DNA of 64,000 nt from Leptolyngbya subtilissima AS-A7 (GTDB lineage Bacteria; Cyanobacteriota; Cyanobacteriia; Phormidesmidales; Phormidesmidaceae), in the NCBI RefSeq assembly GCF_039962255.1, contig NZ_JAMPKY010000003.1:124001-188000 (forward strand), given 5' to 3'. Position numbers and translations under genes: made by a program. The notes below the pieces were generated by a model. That model saw only the letters and a program-made list of their open reading frames with translations. It was not told the origin of the DNA and ran no database searches. The first letter of the stretch is position 1; the number at the start of each line of letters is the position of its first letter. Positions 1 to 9,345 of the stretch are shown in pieces.

Positions 1-626
1 CCGTGGGCGCGGGCGTAGTTGACCCAGGCTTGCAAATGCTCTTTGCTGGCGACCGCCCCGGTGGGGTTGTTGGGGAAGCAGAGATAGATCAGATCTACTT
101 TTTCGTGGGGGATGCTGGCGGTGAAGGCATTGGCGGCGCTGATCGGCAGGTAGGTGAGGCCGCCGTACTCGCCGTTTTCGTTGGCGGGGCCGGTGTGGCC
201 TGCCATCACATTAGTGTCGACATAGACGGGGTAGACCGGGTCGGTGACGGCGATCGAGTTGTTGCTGCCAAAAATATCGAGAATGTTGCCGCAGTCGCAC
301 TTGGAGCCGTCGGAGATAAAGATTTCGCTGGCATCAATGTCGCAGCCCCGGCTCTGAAAATCGTGTTGGGCAATTTTTTCGCGCAGCCAGAGGTAGCCCT
401 GCTCAGGGCCGTAGCCGTGGAAGGAGGTGCGATCGCCCATGTCTTCCACCGCTTTGACCATGGCGGTGCGGCAGGCTTCGGGCAGGGGCTCGGTCACATC
501 GCCAATGCCCAGCTTAATAATCGGAGCGTCGGGGTTGGCCTCGGCAAAAGCGCTGACCCGGCGAGCAATTTCGGGGAACAGGTAGCCCGCTTTAAGCTTG
601 AGATAGTTGTCGTTGATAGTGGCCAT
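1..626 (-). CDS. dapL: LL-diaminopimelate aminotransferase, N-terminal part (cut by window edge)
   Basis: The reverse complement reads an open frame from ATG at 626 down to the window edge, about 208 residues of a family usually about 410 long. It starts [20 protein letters not shown] and contains the fold-type I aminotransferase segment FPNNPTGA, with NPTG typical of PLP-binding class I/II aminotransferases. DapL makes LL-diaminopimelate from tetrahydrodipicolinate and glutamate in the cytoplasm, the lysine/peptidoglycan route used by cyanobacteria and plants. The PLP-binding lysine lies beyond the edge and cannot be checked. It is divergent from purC across a 190-bp spacer. The identification rests on the near-intact N-terminal motif order and is firm. 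Confidence 0.9.
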   Translation of the reverse strand, partial: MATINDNYLKLKAGYLFPEIARRVSAFAEANPDAPIIKLGIGDVTEPLPEACRTAMVKAVEDMGDRTSFHGYGPEQGYLWLREKIAQHDFQSRGCDIDASEIFISDGSKCDCGNILDIFGSNNSIAVTDPVYPVYVDTNVMAGHTGPANENGEYGGLTYLPISAANAFTASIPHEKVDLIYLCFPNNPTGAVASKEHLQAWVNYARAH

Positions 627-669
627 GGAGCGTTGCGCGATGGTGACAGTTACTTAACTAAGGGTACAG

Positions 670-775
670 CGCGACGGGGGAGTAGGGGAGTGGATGGGTG
701 GCGAGTAGGGGAGTGGATGGGTAGGGGGTGGATGGGTAGGGAGTAGAACTAGCTCATCCACCCATCCACCCCCGA
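670..775. repeat. GGATGGGT/ACCCATCC short-repeat cluster
   Basis: This stretch is built of variants of GGAGTGGATGGGT and GGGTGGATGGGTAG, then the reverse complement CCACCCATCCACCCCC. The G-rich arm (about 722-737) and the C-rich arm (about 760-775) can pair as a hairpin between the divergent dapL and purC genes. The same sequence family recurs at 10.65, 11.64, 12.56-12.71 and 51.18 kb, always between genes. Confidence 0.8.
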
Positions 776-815
776 GGACGCTAGTATGGGATGTCCCTGA
801 TACCGCCCCACGACT

Positions 816-1562
816 ATGGTCCCTGGTGAATCTTTTGGCGAAAAACTCTACGAAGGCAAGGCCAAAATTATCTATGCCACCGACGACCCGGCGGTGCTGC
901 TGACCTACTTTAAAGATGACGCCACTGCTTTTAATGCCCAAAAGAAGGGCCAGATAGTTGGCAAGGGGCACATCAACTGCGCTATCTCTACCTATCTTTT
1001 TAAGCAGCTTGAGGCAGCAGGCATTGAGACCCATTGGCTAGAAACAACGGGCGATCGCACCATGCGGGTCAAAGCCCTCCAGATCATTCCCCTCGAAGTC
1101 GTCGTTAGAAATTTGGCGGCGGGCAGCCTCTGCAAGCAGACCGGTCTGCCCCTAGGCCAGCGCCTCGATCCGCCGCTGGTGGAGTTCTATTATAAGGACG
1201 ACGCACTGGGTGATCCGCTGCTGACGGGCGATCGCATTCGCGCCATGGCAATCGCCAGTGAGGAACAGATCGCCACTCTGCGCCGTCTTGCCCTCAGAAT
1301 CAATCAAATCCTGACGGATTTCTTCATGGGTTGCGCTATCACCCTGGTTGACTTCAAGCTGGAGTTTGGCCTCGATACCCAACAGCAGATTTTGCTGGGC
1401 GACGAAATTAGCCCTGACACCTGCCGTCTATGGGATCAAACCACCGACGACGAAGCTCAACGGGTGCTCGACAAAGATCGCTTTCGGCAAGATCTGGGCC
1501 AAGTCGAAGCAGCTTACCAGCGTGTGCTAGAAAAGGTGGCGGCACAATCGGCCAAGAATTAG
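816..1562 (+). CDS. purC: Phosphoribosylaminoimidazole-succinocarboxamide synthase (SAICAR synthetase)
   Basis: The 248-residue length is normal for bacterial PurC. It condenses CAIR and aspartate with ATP to give SAICAR in de novo purine synthesis in the cytoplasm. Visible family motifs are LYEGKAKIIY near the N terminus, KKGQIVGKGHINCAIS, PLEVVVRNLAAGSL, DFKLEFGLD and the C-terminal LGDEISPDTCRLWD. The ATG at 816 sits about nine residues before the first conserved motif, as in homologues. The gene is alone, with a repeat-rich spacer upstream and the Omp85 operon 127 bp downstream. Confidence 0.95.
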   Translation: MVPGESFGEKLYEGKAKIIYATDDPAVLLTYFKDDATAFNAQKKGQIVGKGHINCAISTYLFKQLEAAGIETHWLETTGDRTMRVKALQIIPLEVVVRNLAAGSLCKQTGLPLGQRLDPPLVEFYYKDDALGDPLLTGDRIRAMAIASEEQIATLRRLALRINQILTDFFMGCAITLVDFKLEFGLDTQQQILLGDEISPDTCRLWDQTTDDEAQRVLDKDRFRQDLGQVEAAYQRVLEKVAAQSAKN

Positions 1563-1689
1563 CACCATCAATGCGGTAGAATTTGTCCGATTGTGGGGGC
1601 AGTGGCCCGCCCAGGGCAGTTTTCCCTGGCTCTCAGCCCGGGAGAGGGTCCTTGATTGGTGTGTGGACGTGTTTAGCAGGTGTGTTTAG

Positions 1690-4065
1690 ATGCGGGTTTC
1701 TCCTAATTATTTATTGGCCGTGTTGGCCACCTCTGGGCTGGTAGGGCTGATTGCTGCCCCGGCCCACGCCGATCCAGTCGCCCTAGAATTTGTCGTGCAG
1801 GCAGATTCCTCCGCAGCTGAACCCTCGGAGACCCTCGAACCAGGCTATAGCCAAAGTGCTGATGCCCTGGCTGAGCCTGTTATAGGTATCTCCGATCCCG
1901 CCAGCACTATCGACTTTGACCAGGTTCAGCCCGACCTCGGCCCTAGCCCAGTCGCCGAAAACCTCCAGAGTGCGATCGACGGCTACCGTTCTGTTGAAGG
2001 TGAGGCCGACGCAGATGCTGCCACTGCCCTCTCGCCCGCCACTAGCTCAGAGTCTAGTGTTGAACAGAGTGCCCAGCTAGAGAGTGCTCAGCTGGCTCAA
2101 ACCCCCAGCACCCAGCGTGAAATCAGCCCCGAAGAGGCCCAGCGCATTTTAGATGGAGCCGTGCAGCGCCGTAGCCAGCCCCAGCCAGCCCCCACGCAAG
2201 AGCAACCCGAGACTCCTGAAGCCACACCCGCCGATGAGGAAGCCGACGAGCCTGCTGAAGAAGCTCCTGAAGAACCAGCCGCAGAGGTTGAAGAGCCCCG
2301 AGTTCTAGTCGCCGAAGTTCAGGTGCAACCCAATCAAGGCGAACTCGATCCGTCCCTTGAGAACTTGATCTACAGCGTAATTGAAACCCAAGCCGGGCGC
2401 ACAACTACCCGTACCCAGCTTCAGCAAGACATCAACAGCATTTTTGCCACCGGTTACTTCGCCGATGTCGATGCCCAGCCCGAAGACACTGATTTAGGGG
2501 TGCGAGTCACCTTCTTGGTGCAGCCCAACCCGGTGCTCACCGACGTGCGGCTGGAGGGTAACGAAGTCCTGCCCCAAACCATCGTCGATGATATTTTCGA
2601 CGAACAAAAGGGTGAGATCATCAACCTGATTGACTTTCAGGAAGGAATTCTAGAGCTCAACCAGTGGTACCAAGACCAGGGTTACGTGCTAGCCCAGGTG
2701 GTCGCCGCTCCCCAAGTCTCACCCGACGGGGTCGTCACCCTAGAGGTAGCAGAAGGGGTAATTGAAAGCATCGAGGTGCGTTATATCAACGACCTGGGTC
2801 AGTCTGTTGACGAGGAGGGCAATCCGGTGCGGGGGCGGACTCGGCCTTTTATCATTACCCGCGAGTTTGAGACCGAGCCCGGTGAAGTGTTCAACCAAGC
2901 CCGCATTGAGCAAGATTTTCAGCGGGTGTTTGGCCTGGGAATTTTTGAGGATGTGGTACCCGGGCTAGAACCTGCCGAAGACGACCCGCGCAAAGTTAAG
3001 CTGATTGTCAACGTATCTGAGCGCAACACTGGTTCTGTAGCGGCTGGTCTAGGCTTTAACTTTACTGGCGATCTCTTCGGTACGGTGAGCTTCCGCCAGG
3101 ACAACTTTGGCGGCAACAACCAAAAATTCAGCGCTGAGGCTCAGCTCAGCACCCGAGACATTCTGTTTGACGTGTCATTTACGGACCCTTGGATTGCGGG
3201 TGATCCCTTCCGGACTTCCTACACTGTTAACGCCTTTGCTCGCTCAGCCAACAACCTCAATTTTGAGGACGGCCCTAACCCCATCAACCTAGCTAACGGC
3301 GATCAGGTGCGCATTCGCCGCCTGGGCACCGGCATTACCTTTAGTCGTCCCTTTGATAATGGTTGGACGGTGGCGGTAGGCACTTTGATTCAAAACGTGT
3401 CGGCTCGCGATGCCGATGGTAGGGTCAATGCTGTAGACGCCGCTGGCAACCCCCTGACGGCAAGCAGTCGTGGGGTTGATGACCTCTGGACATTCCCTGT
3501 CAGTGCTACTCTCGATCGCCGCAATGATGCCTTCAACCCCACCAGCGGCAGCGTTCTGCGGCTCAACACCGAGCAGTCGGTACCCCTAGGGCGGGGCAGC
3601 ATCTTGATGAATCGGCTGCGGGGAAGCTATAGCTACTACATTCCCCTCAGACTGCTGAACTTTGCTGAAGGCCCCCAGGCATTGGCCCTCAACTTTCAGG
3701 CGGGCACCATTATTGGCGAATTACCCCCCTATGAGGCGTTTACTCTAGGCGGCACCAACTCCATTCGCGGTTATGACGAAGGCGAAGTGGGGAGTGGACG
3801 TAGCTATGCTCAATTCACCGCCGAATATCGCTTTCCGCTGTTTTCGTTTTTGGGCGGTGCTTTATTCCTAGATGTTGGCAGTGACCTGGGCAGCGGCAAT
3901 GCCGTACCCGGTGCCCCTGGTCCGTCACGGGGTAAGCCCGGCAGCGGCATTGGCTATGGAGCTGGGGTACGGGTTTCGACTCCCCTGGGTCCTCTGCGGG
4001 TTGACTACGGCTTTAGCAATCAGGGCGAGGGCCGCATCCACTTCGGGTTTGGAGAGCGCTTTTAA
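1690..4065 (+). CDS. bamA: Omp85/BamA-type outer-membrane protein assembly factor (Toc75-like)
   Basis: This is a 791-residue outer-membrane beta-barrel insertase. Residues 1-27 form a signal peptide ending PAHA. Residues about 28-210 are a Pro/Glu/Ala-rich low-complexity stretch typical of cyanobacterial Omp85. Three POTRA-like domains follow (about 210-450, with [18 protein letters not shown] opening the second). The C-terminal barrel (about 455-791) contains the loop motif IRGY near residue 692 and ends in phenylalanine, as expected of Omp85 substrates and members. It is the first gene of a conserved envelope operon. Its TAA stop shares one base with the lpxC ATG, which suggests translational coupling. 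Confidence 0.93.
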   Translation: MRVSPNYLLAVLATSGLVGLIAAPAHADPVALEFVVQADSSAAEPSETLEPGYSQSADALAEPVIGISDPASTIDFDQVQPDLGPSPVAENLQSAIDGYRSVEGEADADAATALSPATSSESSVEQSAQLESAQLAQTPSTQREISPEEAQRILDGAVQRRSQPQPAPTQEQPETPEATPADEEADEPAEEAPEEPAAEVEEPRVLVAEVQVQPNQGELDPSLENLIYSVIETQAGRTTTRTQLQQDINSIFATGYFADVDAQPEDTDLGVRVTFLVQPNPVLTDVRLEGNEVLPQTIVDDIFDEQKGEIINLIDFQEGILELNQWYQDQGYVLAQVVAAPQVSPDGVVTLEVAEGVIESIEVRYINDLGQSVDEEGNPVRGRTRPFIITREFETEPGEVFNQARIEQDFQRVFGLGIFEDVVPGLEPAEDDPRKVKLIVNVSERNTGSVAAGLGFNFTGDLFGTVSFRQDNFGGNNQKFSAEAQLSTRDILFDVSFTDPWIAGDPFRTSYTVNAFARSANNLNFEDGPNPINLANGDQVRIRRLGTGITFSRPFDNGWTVAVGTLIQNVSARDADGRVNAVDAAGNPLTASSRGVDDLWTFPVSATLDRRNDAFNPTSGSVLRLNTEQSVPLGRGSILMNRLRGSYSYYIPLRLLNFAEGPQALALNFQAGTIIGELPPYEAFTLGGTNSIRGYDEGEVGSGRSYAQFTAEYRFPLFSFLGGALFLDVGSDLGSGNAVPGAPGPSRGKPGSGIGYGAGVRVSTPLGPLRVDYGFSNQGEGRIHFGFGERF

Positions 4066-4976
4066 TGGTGCAAACAGGTCTTGACTCAGAGCGATCGACC
4101 CAGTCAAGCTGGGGCATAGCCGCCAGGCAAACTACCTTGGCCACTGTGGTAGACCGGCAGGGCATAGGCCTCCATTCGGGCCTTGCGACCACGGTTACCT
4201 TGAGGCCAGCGGCACCCGGCCAAGGGCGTTTCTTTGTTCGCACCGATCTGCCGGGCCAACCCTCGGTGGCTGCTAGCCTCGCCGCGGTAAACCCAACTGT
4301 GCTATCGACAGAGCTTTGCCAAGGGGAGGCTGCGGTACGCACGATCGAGCACCTGTTGGCGGCCCTAGTGGGGTTGGGCATTGACAACGTTCGCATTGAT
4401 ATTACTGGCCCAGAGGTGCCCTTGCTGGATGGGTCAGCCCTGGGCTGGGTAGAGGCCATTCGCCAGGCGGGGCGGCAAGAGCTTGAGGCACCTCGCACTG
4501 TAGCGCATTTAGAACAGCCGGTGACAATTCACCAGGGTGATGCCTTTGTCGCCGCTTTTCCGGCTTCAGTAGCACGGTATACCTACGGCATTGACTTTGA
4601 GGTGGCAGCGATTGGCAATCAGTGGTTTAGCTGGTCACCCAGTGCCGAACCCTTTGGCCTGGATGGATTTGCCACCACCATTGCCCCAGCCCGCACCTTT
4701 GGTCTGGCCCACCAAATCGAGCAGCTGCGCGCCAGTGGTTTGATCCAGGGGGGTAGCCTTGACAACGCTCTAGTGTGCGGTGAAGAGGGCTGGCTGAATC
4801 CACCCCTGCGGTTTGAGAACGAACCGGCTCGCCACAAAATGCTGGATCTGATTGGCGATCTGAGCCTGTTGGGCAGTTTGCCCACGGCCCATATTGTGGC
4901 CTACAAGGCGAGCCACCGTCTCCACGGTGAGTTAGCGGCGGCGCTAGTACCGGCTCTCGTTTATGGCACCCTCTAG
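4065..4976 (+). CDS. lpxC: UDP-3-O-acyl-N-acetylglucosamine deacetylase
   Basis: The 303-residue protein is the zinc-dependent deacetylase that commits UDP-3-O-acyl-GlcNAc to lipid A synthesis in the cytoplasm. Zinc ligands are visible as H96 in EHLLAAL and H257/D261 in [12 protein letters not shown]. The late catalytic histidine motif [11 protein letters not shown] is near the C terminus, and PLLDGSA is also present. The start codon overlaps the bamA stop. An N-terminal extension of about 20 residues precedes the first conserved block ([16 protein letters not shown]), so a slightly later start is conceivable but no better ribosome-binding site is evident. Confidence 0.95.
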   Translation: MVQTGLDSERSTQSSWGIAARQTTLATVVDRQGIGLHSGLATTVTLRPAAPGQGRFFVRTDLPGQPSVAASLAAVNPTVLSTELCQGEAAVRTIEHLLAALVGLGIDNVRIDITGPEVPLLDGSALGWVEAIRQAGRQELEAPRTVAHLEQPVTIHQGDAFVAAFPASVARYTYGIDFEVAAIGNQWFSWSPSAEPFGLDGFATTIAPARTFGLAHQIEQLRASGLIQGGSLDNALVCGEEGWLNPPLRFENEPARHKMLDLIGDLSLLGSLPTAHIVAYKASHRLHGELAAALVPALVYGTL

Positions 4977-4999
4977 TGGCAAAATCAATCTAGGCATAT

Positions 5000-5578
5000 T
5001 TGCCTGCTGCACCTTACTGTACTGACTCACCTATTGTGATTGACGCAACTGCATCGAGCCCCCTGACCACGACCTTGGACGGCGTTGAAGCTGCTTCAGC
5101 GGCGGAACCGATGGCGGTTCCCAAGACTAGCTATAGCGCTGAAGAGATCCATGCCCTGCTGCCTCACCGCTATCCCTTTGCCCTAGTCGATCGCATTGTC
5201 GACTATGTTCCAGCCAAGCATGCCATTGGCATTAAAAATGTCACGTTCAACGAGCCTCACTTTCAGGGGCATTTCCCGGGGCACCCGATTATGCCAGGGG
5301 TGTTGATTGTCGAGGCCATGGCCCAAGTGGGTGGCATTGTGCTGATGCAGATCCCAGGAGTTCAGGGGTTGTGCGTGTTTGCCGGCATTGACAAGGTGCG
5401 GTTTCGTCGCCCTGTGGTGCCTGGGGATCAGCTGGTAATGACCGTAGAACTGTTGGCTCTAAAGCGGCAGCGGTTTGGCAAAATGCGGGGTCGGGCTGAG
5501 GTTGATGGGCAACTGGTCTGCGAAGGTGAGCTAATGTTCTCTGTGGTGGAGCCGGCAACAACTCCCCAGGGGAAATAG
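5000..5578 (+). CDS. fabZ: 3-hydroxyacyl-[acyl-carrier-protein] dehydratase
   Basis: A hot-dog-fold dehydratase that converts 3-hydroxyacyl-ACP to trans-2-enoyl-ACP in fatty-acid elongation. The catalytic helix region [20 protein letters not shown] (histidine and glutamate) and [13 protein letters not shown] are intact. The longest frame gives 192 residues from a TTG at 5000, but the family is about 140-165 long. ATG at 5111 (residue 38, MAVPKTSYS) is a credible alternative start, so the first 37 codons are doubtful. It lies 23 bp after lpxC and 9 bp before the lpxA frame, the usual lpxC-fabZ-lpxA order. Confidence 0.93.
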   Translation: MPAAPYCTDSPIVIDATASSPLTTTLDGVEAASAAEPMAVPKTSYSAEEIHALLPHRYPFALVDRIVDYVPAKHAIGIKNVTFNEPHFQGHFPGHPIMPGVLIVEAMAQVGGIVLMQIPGVQGLCVFAGIDKVRFRRPVVPGDQLVMTVELLALKRQRFGKMRGRAEVDGQLVCEGELMFSVVEPATTPQGK

Positions 5579-5587
5579 GAAAACCAT

Positions 5588-6451
5588 GTGTCTACGTTGC
5601 AATCTCTGGGTTTTGGAGGCGGGCCATTGACTACCCTGATTCATCCCACAGCAGTGGTTCACGAGGGTGCTCAGGTGCACCCCAGCGTCAAGATCGGCCC
5701 CTATGCGGTGATTGGTGAGCAGGTAAGCATTGGCCCTGGCACCGAAATTGGCGCTCACGCAGTGATTGATGGCCAAACAACAATTGGGTCCCAAAACCGA
5801 ATTTTTCCTGGGGCGGCCATTGGTCTGGAGTCGCAGGATCTCAAGTACGACGGCTCGATGAGTCGGGTGGTGGTTGGCGACAACAACCTGATTCGGGAAT
5901 ACGTCACCATTAACCGAGCTACCGACGCCGGGGCAGTGACCCTAGTGGGCAGCAATTGCCTGCTGATGGCCTACTCCCACGTGGCCCACAACTGCGTGGT
6001 TGAGGATCACGTCATTCTCGCCAACTCAGTAGCGCTGGCTGGCCACGTGTATGTGGAGTCGGGTGCGCGAATTAGCGGCATGGTAGGCGTTCACCAGTTT
6101 GTGCGGGTTGGGCGGCTGGTGATGATTGGCGGGCTCAGCCGCATCGATCGCGACGTGCCGCCCTTTACCCTGGTCAACGGCAATCCGGCTGAGGTGCGGG
6201 GGCTCAATCAGATCGGCTTGCAGCGAGCGGGTCTCACCGCTGACCCCCAGGCCTATCGTGAACTGAAGCAGGCCTATCGGTTGGTCTATCGTTCGGGCAT
6301 ATCGCTCAGTGAAGCGGTGAGCAAACTCAATCAGGATGAGTCGAACGACTTGGTGCGGCACTTTAGTGAGTTCTTGCGGGCCGCCCAGCAGCCCGATCGC
6401 CGCGGATTGACTCCCGGCCGCCGCCGCAACAAGCACAGCGATGATGAGTAG
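5588..6451 (+). CDS. lpxA: UDP-N-acetylglucosamine acyltransferase
   Basis: A left-handed beta-helix acyltransferase that transfers a 3-hydroxyacyl chain from ACP to UDP-GlcNAc, the first step of lipid A synthesis. Hexapeptide repeats start at LIHPTAVV and run to about residue 200. The catalytic histidine lies in the segment YSHVAHNC. The C-terminal helical domain follows. The frame opens at GTG 5588, and the ATG two bases earlier is out of frame and short. TTG at 5627 (LTTLIHPTAV) matches the usual family N terminus and may be the real start, so the first 13 residues are uncertain. Confidence 0.94.
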   Translation: MSTLQSLGFGGGPLTTLIHPTAVVHEGAQVHPSVKIGPYAVIGEQVSIGPGTEIGAHAVIDGQTTIGSQNRIFPGAAIGLESQDLKYDGSMSRVVVGDNNLIREYVTINRATDAGAVTLVGSNCLLMAYSHVAHNCVVEDHVILANSVALAGHVYVESGARISGMVGVHQFVRVGRLVMIGGLSRIDRDVPPFTLVNGNPAEVRGLNQIGLQRAGLTADPQAYRELKQAYRLVYRSGISLSEAVSKLNQDESNDLVRHFSEFLRAAQQPDRRGLTPGRRRNKHSDDE

Positions 6452-6470
6452 TTGGGGAGCCGCGTAGGGA

Positions 6471-7655
6471 ATGGCTGACCTCACTCGGCGACGGATTTTT
6501 ATCAGCACCGGCGAGGTGTCGGGCGATTTGCAGGGGGCGCTATTGATTGAGGCGTTGATGCAACGGGCGCGCGATCGCCACCTCAGCCTAGAGATCTCGG
6601 CCTTGGGTGGCCCCCGCATGGCCAAAGCGGGGGCCAAGCTAGTGGGCGAAACCACGGGCATTGGCTCGGTGGGCATTTTTGAGGCGTTGCCCTACCTGGT
6701 GCCGACCCTGCGTCTGCAGCGGGTGGCCAAGGCGGCGCTCGATGCCCAGCCGCCCGACATTGCCGTGCTGATCGACTACATGAACCCCAACCTGGTGATG
6801 GGCAACTACCTTAAAACCCATCATCCCCAGGTGCCGGTGATCTACTACATTGCCCCGCAACAGTGGGTGTGGGCCTTTTCTGAAAATGACACCCGCAAGT
6901 TGGTGCAGTGCAGCGATCGCATGCTGGCCATCTTCAAAGCCGAAGCCGACTACTTTCAACGATTTGGGGCTGACACTACCTGGGTTGGCCATCCGTTGGT
7001 CGATCGCTACCCTGGCCCCGCCGACCAGGCCGCTGCCCGTCAGCAGTTAGGTCTGCCGCTGGATACCCCGGTGGTGACGCTGCTGCCCGCCTCCCGGCAG
7101 CAGGAGGTGAAATATCTCATGCCGGTATTGCTCAAGGCCGCGCAGATCATCCAGGCCCAGTGCCCCAAGGTCACGTTCTTGCTGCCGGTGTCGATTCCGG
7201 CGTTGCAGGCCAATTTTGAGCAGGGGCTAGCCGCCCATGGGTTAAATGGTCGAGTGATTGACGAGGGCAGCCAGGGAGCGATCGCCGCCGCCGATGTCGC
7301 CATCACCAAATCGGGCACCGCCAACCTCGAAATTGCCCTAATGGATGTGCCTCAAGTGGTGGCCTACCGCATTCACCCTCTCAGCGCCCGCATTGCCCAC
7401 TACTTGCTGAAGTTTGACGTGCCCTACGTGTCGCCGGTCAACCTGGTGGTCAACCAGCCCGTCGTGCCCGAATTTTTGCAGTGGCAGGCGACCCCCGAGG
7501 CGATCGCCGCTGCGGCTCTAGAACTGCTGCACAGCGAAACCGCTCGCCAGACCATGCGGGCAGGCTACGCCAAGATGCGCGAAGAGCTGGGGCCACCCGG
7601 CGTTTGCCAGCGCACCGCAGATTTGATCTTGGATGCTCTGCCTAAAATGTCGTGA
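6471..7655 (+). CDS. lpxB: Lipid-A-disaccharide synthase
   Basis: This 394-residue GT19-family glycosyltransferase condenses UDP-diacylglucosamine and lipid X to the lipid A disaccharide at the inner face of the cytoplasmic membrane. Recognisable segments are IFISTGEVSGDLQGALL at the N terminus, IYYIAPQQWVWAF in the middle, TLLPASRQQEVKYLMPVLL, and TKSGTANLEIAL near the nucleotide-binding C-terminal half. ATG at 6471 follows lpxA by 19 bp, making this the last gene of the bamA-lpxC-fabZ-lpxA-lpxB run. No acyltransferase or Kdo genes are nearby, as usual for the simple cyanobacterial lipid A. Confidence 0.95.
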   Translation: MADLTRRRIFISTGEVSGDLQGALLIEALMQRARDRHLSLEISALGGPRMAKAGAKLVGETTGIGSVGIFEALPYLVPTLRLQRVAKAALDAQPPDIAVLIDYMNPNLVMGNYLKTHHPQVPVIYYIAPQQWVWAFSENDTRKLVQCSDRMLAIFKAEADYFQRFGADTTWVGHPLVDRYPGPADQAAARQQLGLPLDTPVVTLLPASRQQEVKYLMPVLLKAAQIIQAQCPKVTFLLPVSIPALQANFEQGLAAHGLNGRVIDEGSQGAIAAADVAITKSGTANLEIALMDVPQVVAYRIHPLSARIAHYLLKFDVPYVSPVNLVVNQPVVPEFLQWQATPEAIAAAALELLHSETARQTMRAGYAKMREELGPPGVCQRTADLILDALPKMS

Positions 7656-7689
7656 CGGGATGCCCTCGATATGAATCGACCTGAAACTG

Positions 7690-7716
7690 TTGAAGCGTCC
7701 CCAAAGTCACTACAAT
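7690..7716 (+). promoter_or_regulatory. Possible sigma-70-type promoter before exbB
   Basis: TTGAAG (7690-7695) and TACAAT (7711-7716) lie 15 bp apart in the 135-bp gap between lpxB and the ExbB gene. The spacing is shorter than the ideal 17 bp, so this is only a candidate. Confidence 0.25.
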
Positions 7717-7790
7717 TGTTATGCTTTGCCGGAAAGAGGTCGCTCTGTCTCGTTTGACAGCCCGGTCCGGTGGTGACAGGAGGATCTTTA

Positions 7791-8528
7791 GTGAATATAC
7801 CTGAGCTATTTGCCCGTGGCGGTCCTGCCATGTGGCCGCTGCTCCTACTCTCAATCTTGGCTGTGGGCACCATTTTGGAGCGCATCTGGTTTTGGTCGCG
7901 CATTTTGACCCGCGAACGCGAGGTGTCTGGGCGTGTGTTGGAGGCCGCCCGTCGCGACTGGGCGGCGGCGGCCGATATCTCTTATCGCTCTGCGGCACTG
8001 CCTATGGGGCGGTTTTTGTCGGCTCCCCTCAAACTGCAATCCCCCGATCCAGAAGTGTTTCGTCTGGCCCTAGAAACTTCGGCCAACGAAGAACTGCTGG
8101 CTATGAGCCGGGGCGAAAAAATTCTTGAGGCCGTTGCTACCCTGTCCCCTTTGCTGGGCTTGTTGGGTACCGTGTTGGGCCTGATCAACTCCTTAAGTTC
8201 TATTCAAATTACTGACCTGGGCAGCGGGGATGCCACCGCAGGTACCTCGTTGGGTATCAGCGAGGCGCTGATTAGTACCGCTACCGGCCTGATTATTGCT
8301 ATTACCGCCCTAGCCTTTTATCGGTTGTTTCAGGGGTTTGTGTTTGGCCAAGCCAAGATGTTCCGCCAAGCGGGTAGCGAGCTAGAGCTGCTTTACCGGC
8401 AGAGCTGGGCCCATCTCCACGGGGTGTCGCCCATGCCAGTGCCGGTGCCGGTGCCCGCAGACGCCCTGGTTGAGCCAAATTCCTCTGTGCTCGATGCTAC
8501 GCCATCTGCGGAGAACCCCTCACTATGA
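7791..8528 (+). CDS. exbB: ExbB/TolQ/MotA-family proton channel protein
   Basis: Predicted inner-membrane subunit of a proton-motive-force-driven energiser (ExbB-ExbD or TolQ-TolR type), 245 residues. The start is set by a strong AGGAGG at 7778-7783, which places GTG 7791 seven bases downstream; an in-frame codon further up (7770) lacks such a site. Membrane segments are around residues 14-32, 110-135 ([18 protein letters not shown]) and 155-180 ([17 protein letters not shown]). The C-terminal tail has a proline/valine run. The stop overlaps the following exbD ATG by 4 bp, indicating coupled translation. Confidence 0.88.
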   Translation: MNIPELFARGGPAMWPLLLLSILAVGTILERIWFWSRILTREREVSGRVLEAARRDWAAAADISYRSAALPMGRFLSAPLKLQSPDPEVFRLALETSANEELLAMSRGEKILEAVATLSPLLGLLGTVLGLINSLSSIQITDLGSGDATAGTSLGISEALISTATGLIIAITALAFYRLFQGFVFGQAKMFRQAGSELELLYRQSWAHLHGVSPMPVPVPVPADALVEPNSSVLDATPSAENPSL

Positions 8529-9178
8529 AAATAGATCTGCTCGACAATCCCTCCAGGGATGTGCACATCGAGATTGTGCCGCTGATCGACGTGATTTTTT
8601 GCATTCTGACGTTCTTCATTTTGGCGGCGGTGGGTTTGACTCGGCAGCAGGCCATCGACTTAGACTTGCCTACGGCCCAAACGGGGCAACCTTTGCCCGG
8701 ACAGGTTGGTCAGGGGGCCGATCGCCTCTACGTCAGCATCGATGGCTTCGGCCAAGTGTATCTTGACCAGCAGCCTGTGCCCATCGAGCTGCTCAGAGAT
8801 GTGCTGGGTCAGTTTAACCAAGTCAACCCCGGTGGGCTGATTGTGCTCTATGCCGCTCGTGATGCGCGCTACGAAGATGTGGTCGTGGTGCTTGATGAGC
8901 TGCGGGCTGTAGGGGGCGATCGCGTCGCCCTCGCCACCCTGCCTGCCGATACCACCCTTGGGCCAGAGGACGCTGCCCCTGGTGACGATCCAGCTCAGCT
9001 CCCTGAAGGGTTTCCTCAGCAGACTCCCGAGGGTCAGCTGCCGCCTGGTTTTGGTCAACCCGGCAGCCAGCCCCAATCGCCGACCTCGCCACTGTTTCCC
9101 AATGAGCCGACTGCGCCGTCCCAAGAACCGGCTTCGCCGCTCCAGCCTGCACCCCAGCCCAGTCCGGCGCGGCCTTAG
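8525..9178 (+). CDS. exbD: ExbD/TolR-family biopolymer transport protein
   Basis: Partner subunit of the upstream ExbB. One N-terminal membrane helix at about residues 18-38 carries the essential aspartate at position 22 ([14 protein letters not shown]), followed by a periplasmic domain with [17 protein letters not shown]. The last roughly 65 residues (about 150-217) are Pro/Gln/Ser-rich, which is unusual for ExbD (normally about 140 residues) and may span or bind the peptidoglycan layer. The start ATG overlaps the exbB stop as ATGA. No tonB-like gene or TonB-dependent receptor is adjacent, so the energised partner is unknown. Confidence 0.87.
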   Translation: MKIDLLDNPSRDVHIEIVPLIDVIFCILTFFILAAVGLTRQQAIDLDLPTAQTGQPLPGQVGQGADRLYVSIDGFGQVYLDQQPVPIELLRDVLGQFNQVNPGGLIVLYAARDARYEDVVVVLDELRAVGGDRVALATLPADTTLGPEDAAPGDDPAQLPEGFPQQTPEGQLPPGFGQPGSQPQSPTSPLFPNEPTAPSQEPASPLQPAPQPSPARP

Positions 9179-9309
9179 GTCATACCTAAAGAGAAAATCT
9201 TTCCCTAGGTAGAGGTTGGGCTACTAGCATTCCGGTTTTATGAGGAGACCTGGGTTGGTCCTGTCGAAACTTCAGCTTCGACTTTGAATCAGTGGAATAT
9301 TAGTTGGGT

Positions 9310-9345
9310 AGCCCGGGAACGTTCGATTTCCGGGCTTAAATTTTG
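9310..9345 (+). terminator. Terminator-like hairpin after exbD
   Basis: AGCCCGG (9310-9316) pairs with CCGGGCT (9330-9336), with a loop of about 13 bases, followed by TAAATTTT. It probably ends the exbBD transcript. It abuts the first possible start codon (TTG 9343) of the next gene, favouring a later start there. Confidence 0.5.

Noticed and set aside
3-746. Plus-strand 247-codon open frame at the window start
   Set aside because: Antisense to the clearly recognisable dapL frame; Gly/Val/Ala-rich composition is a shadow.
654-1034. Minus-strand frame over the repeat and purC start
   Set aside because: Composed of translated repeats and antisense of purC; no protein features.
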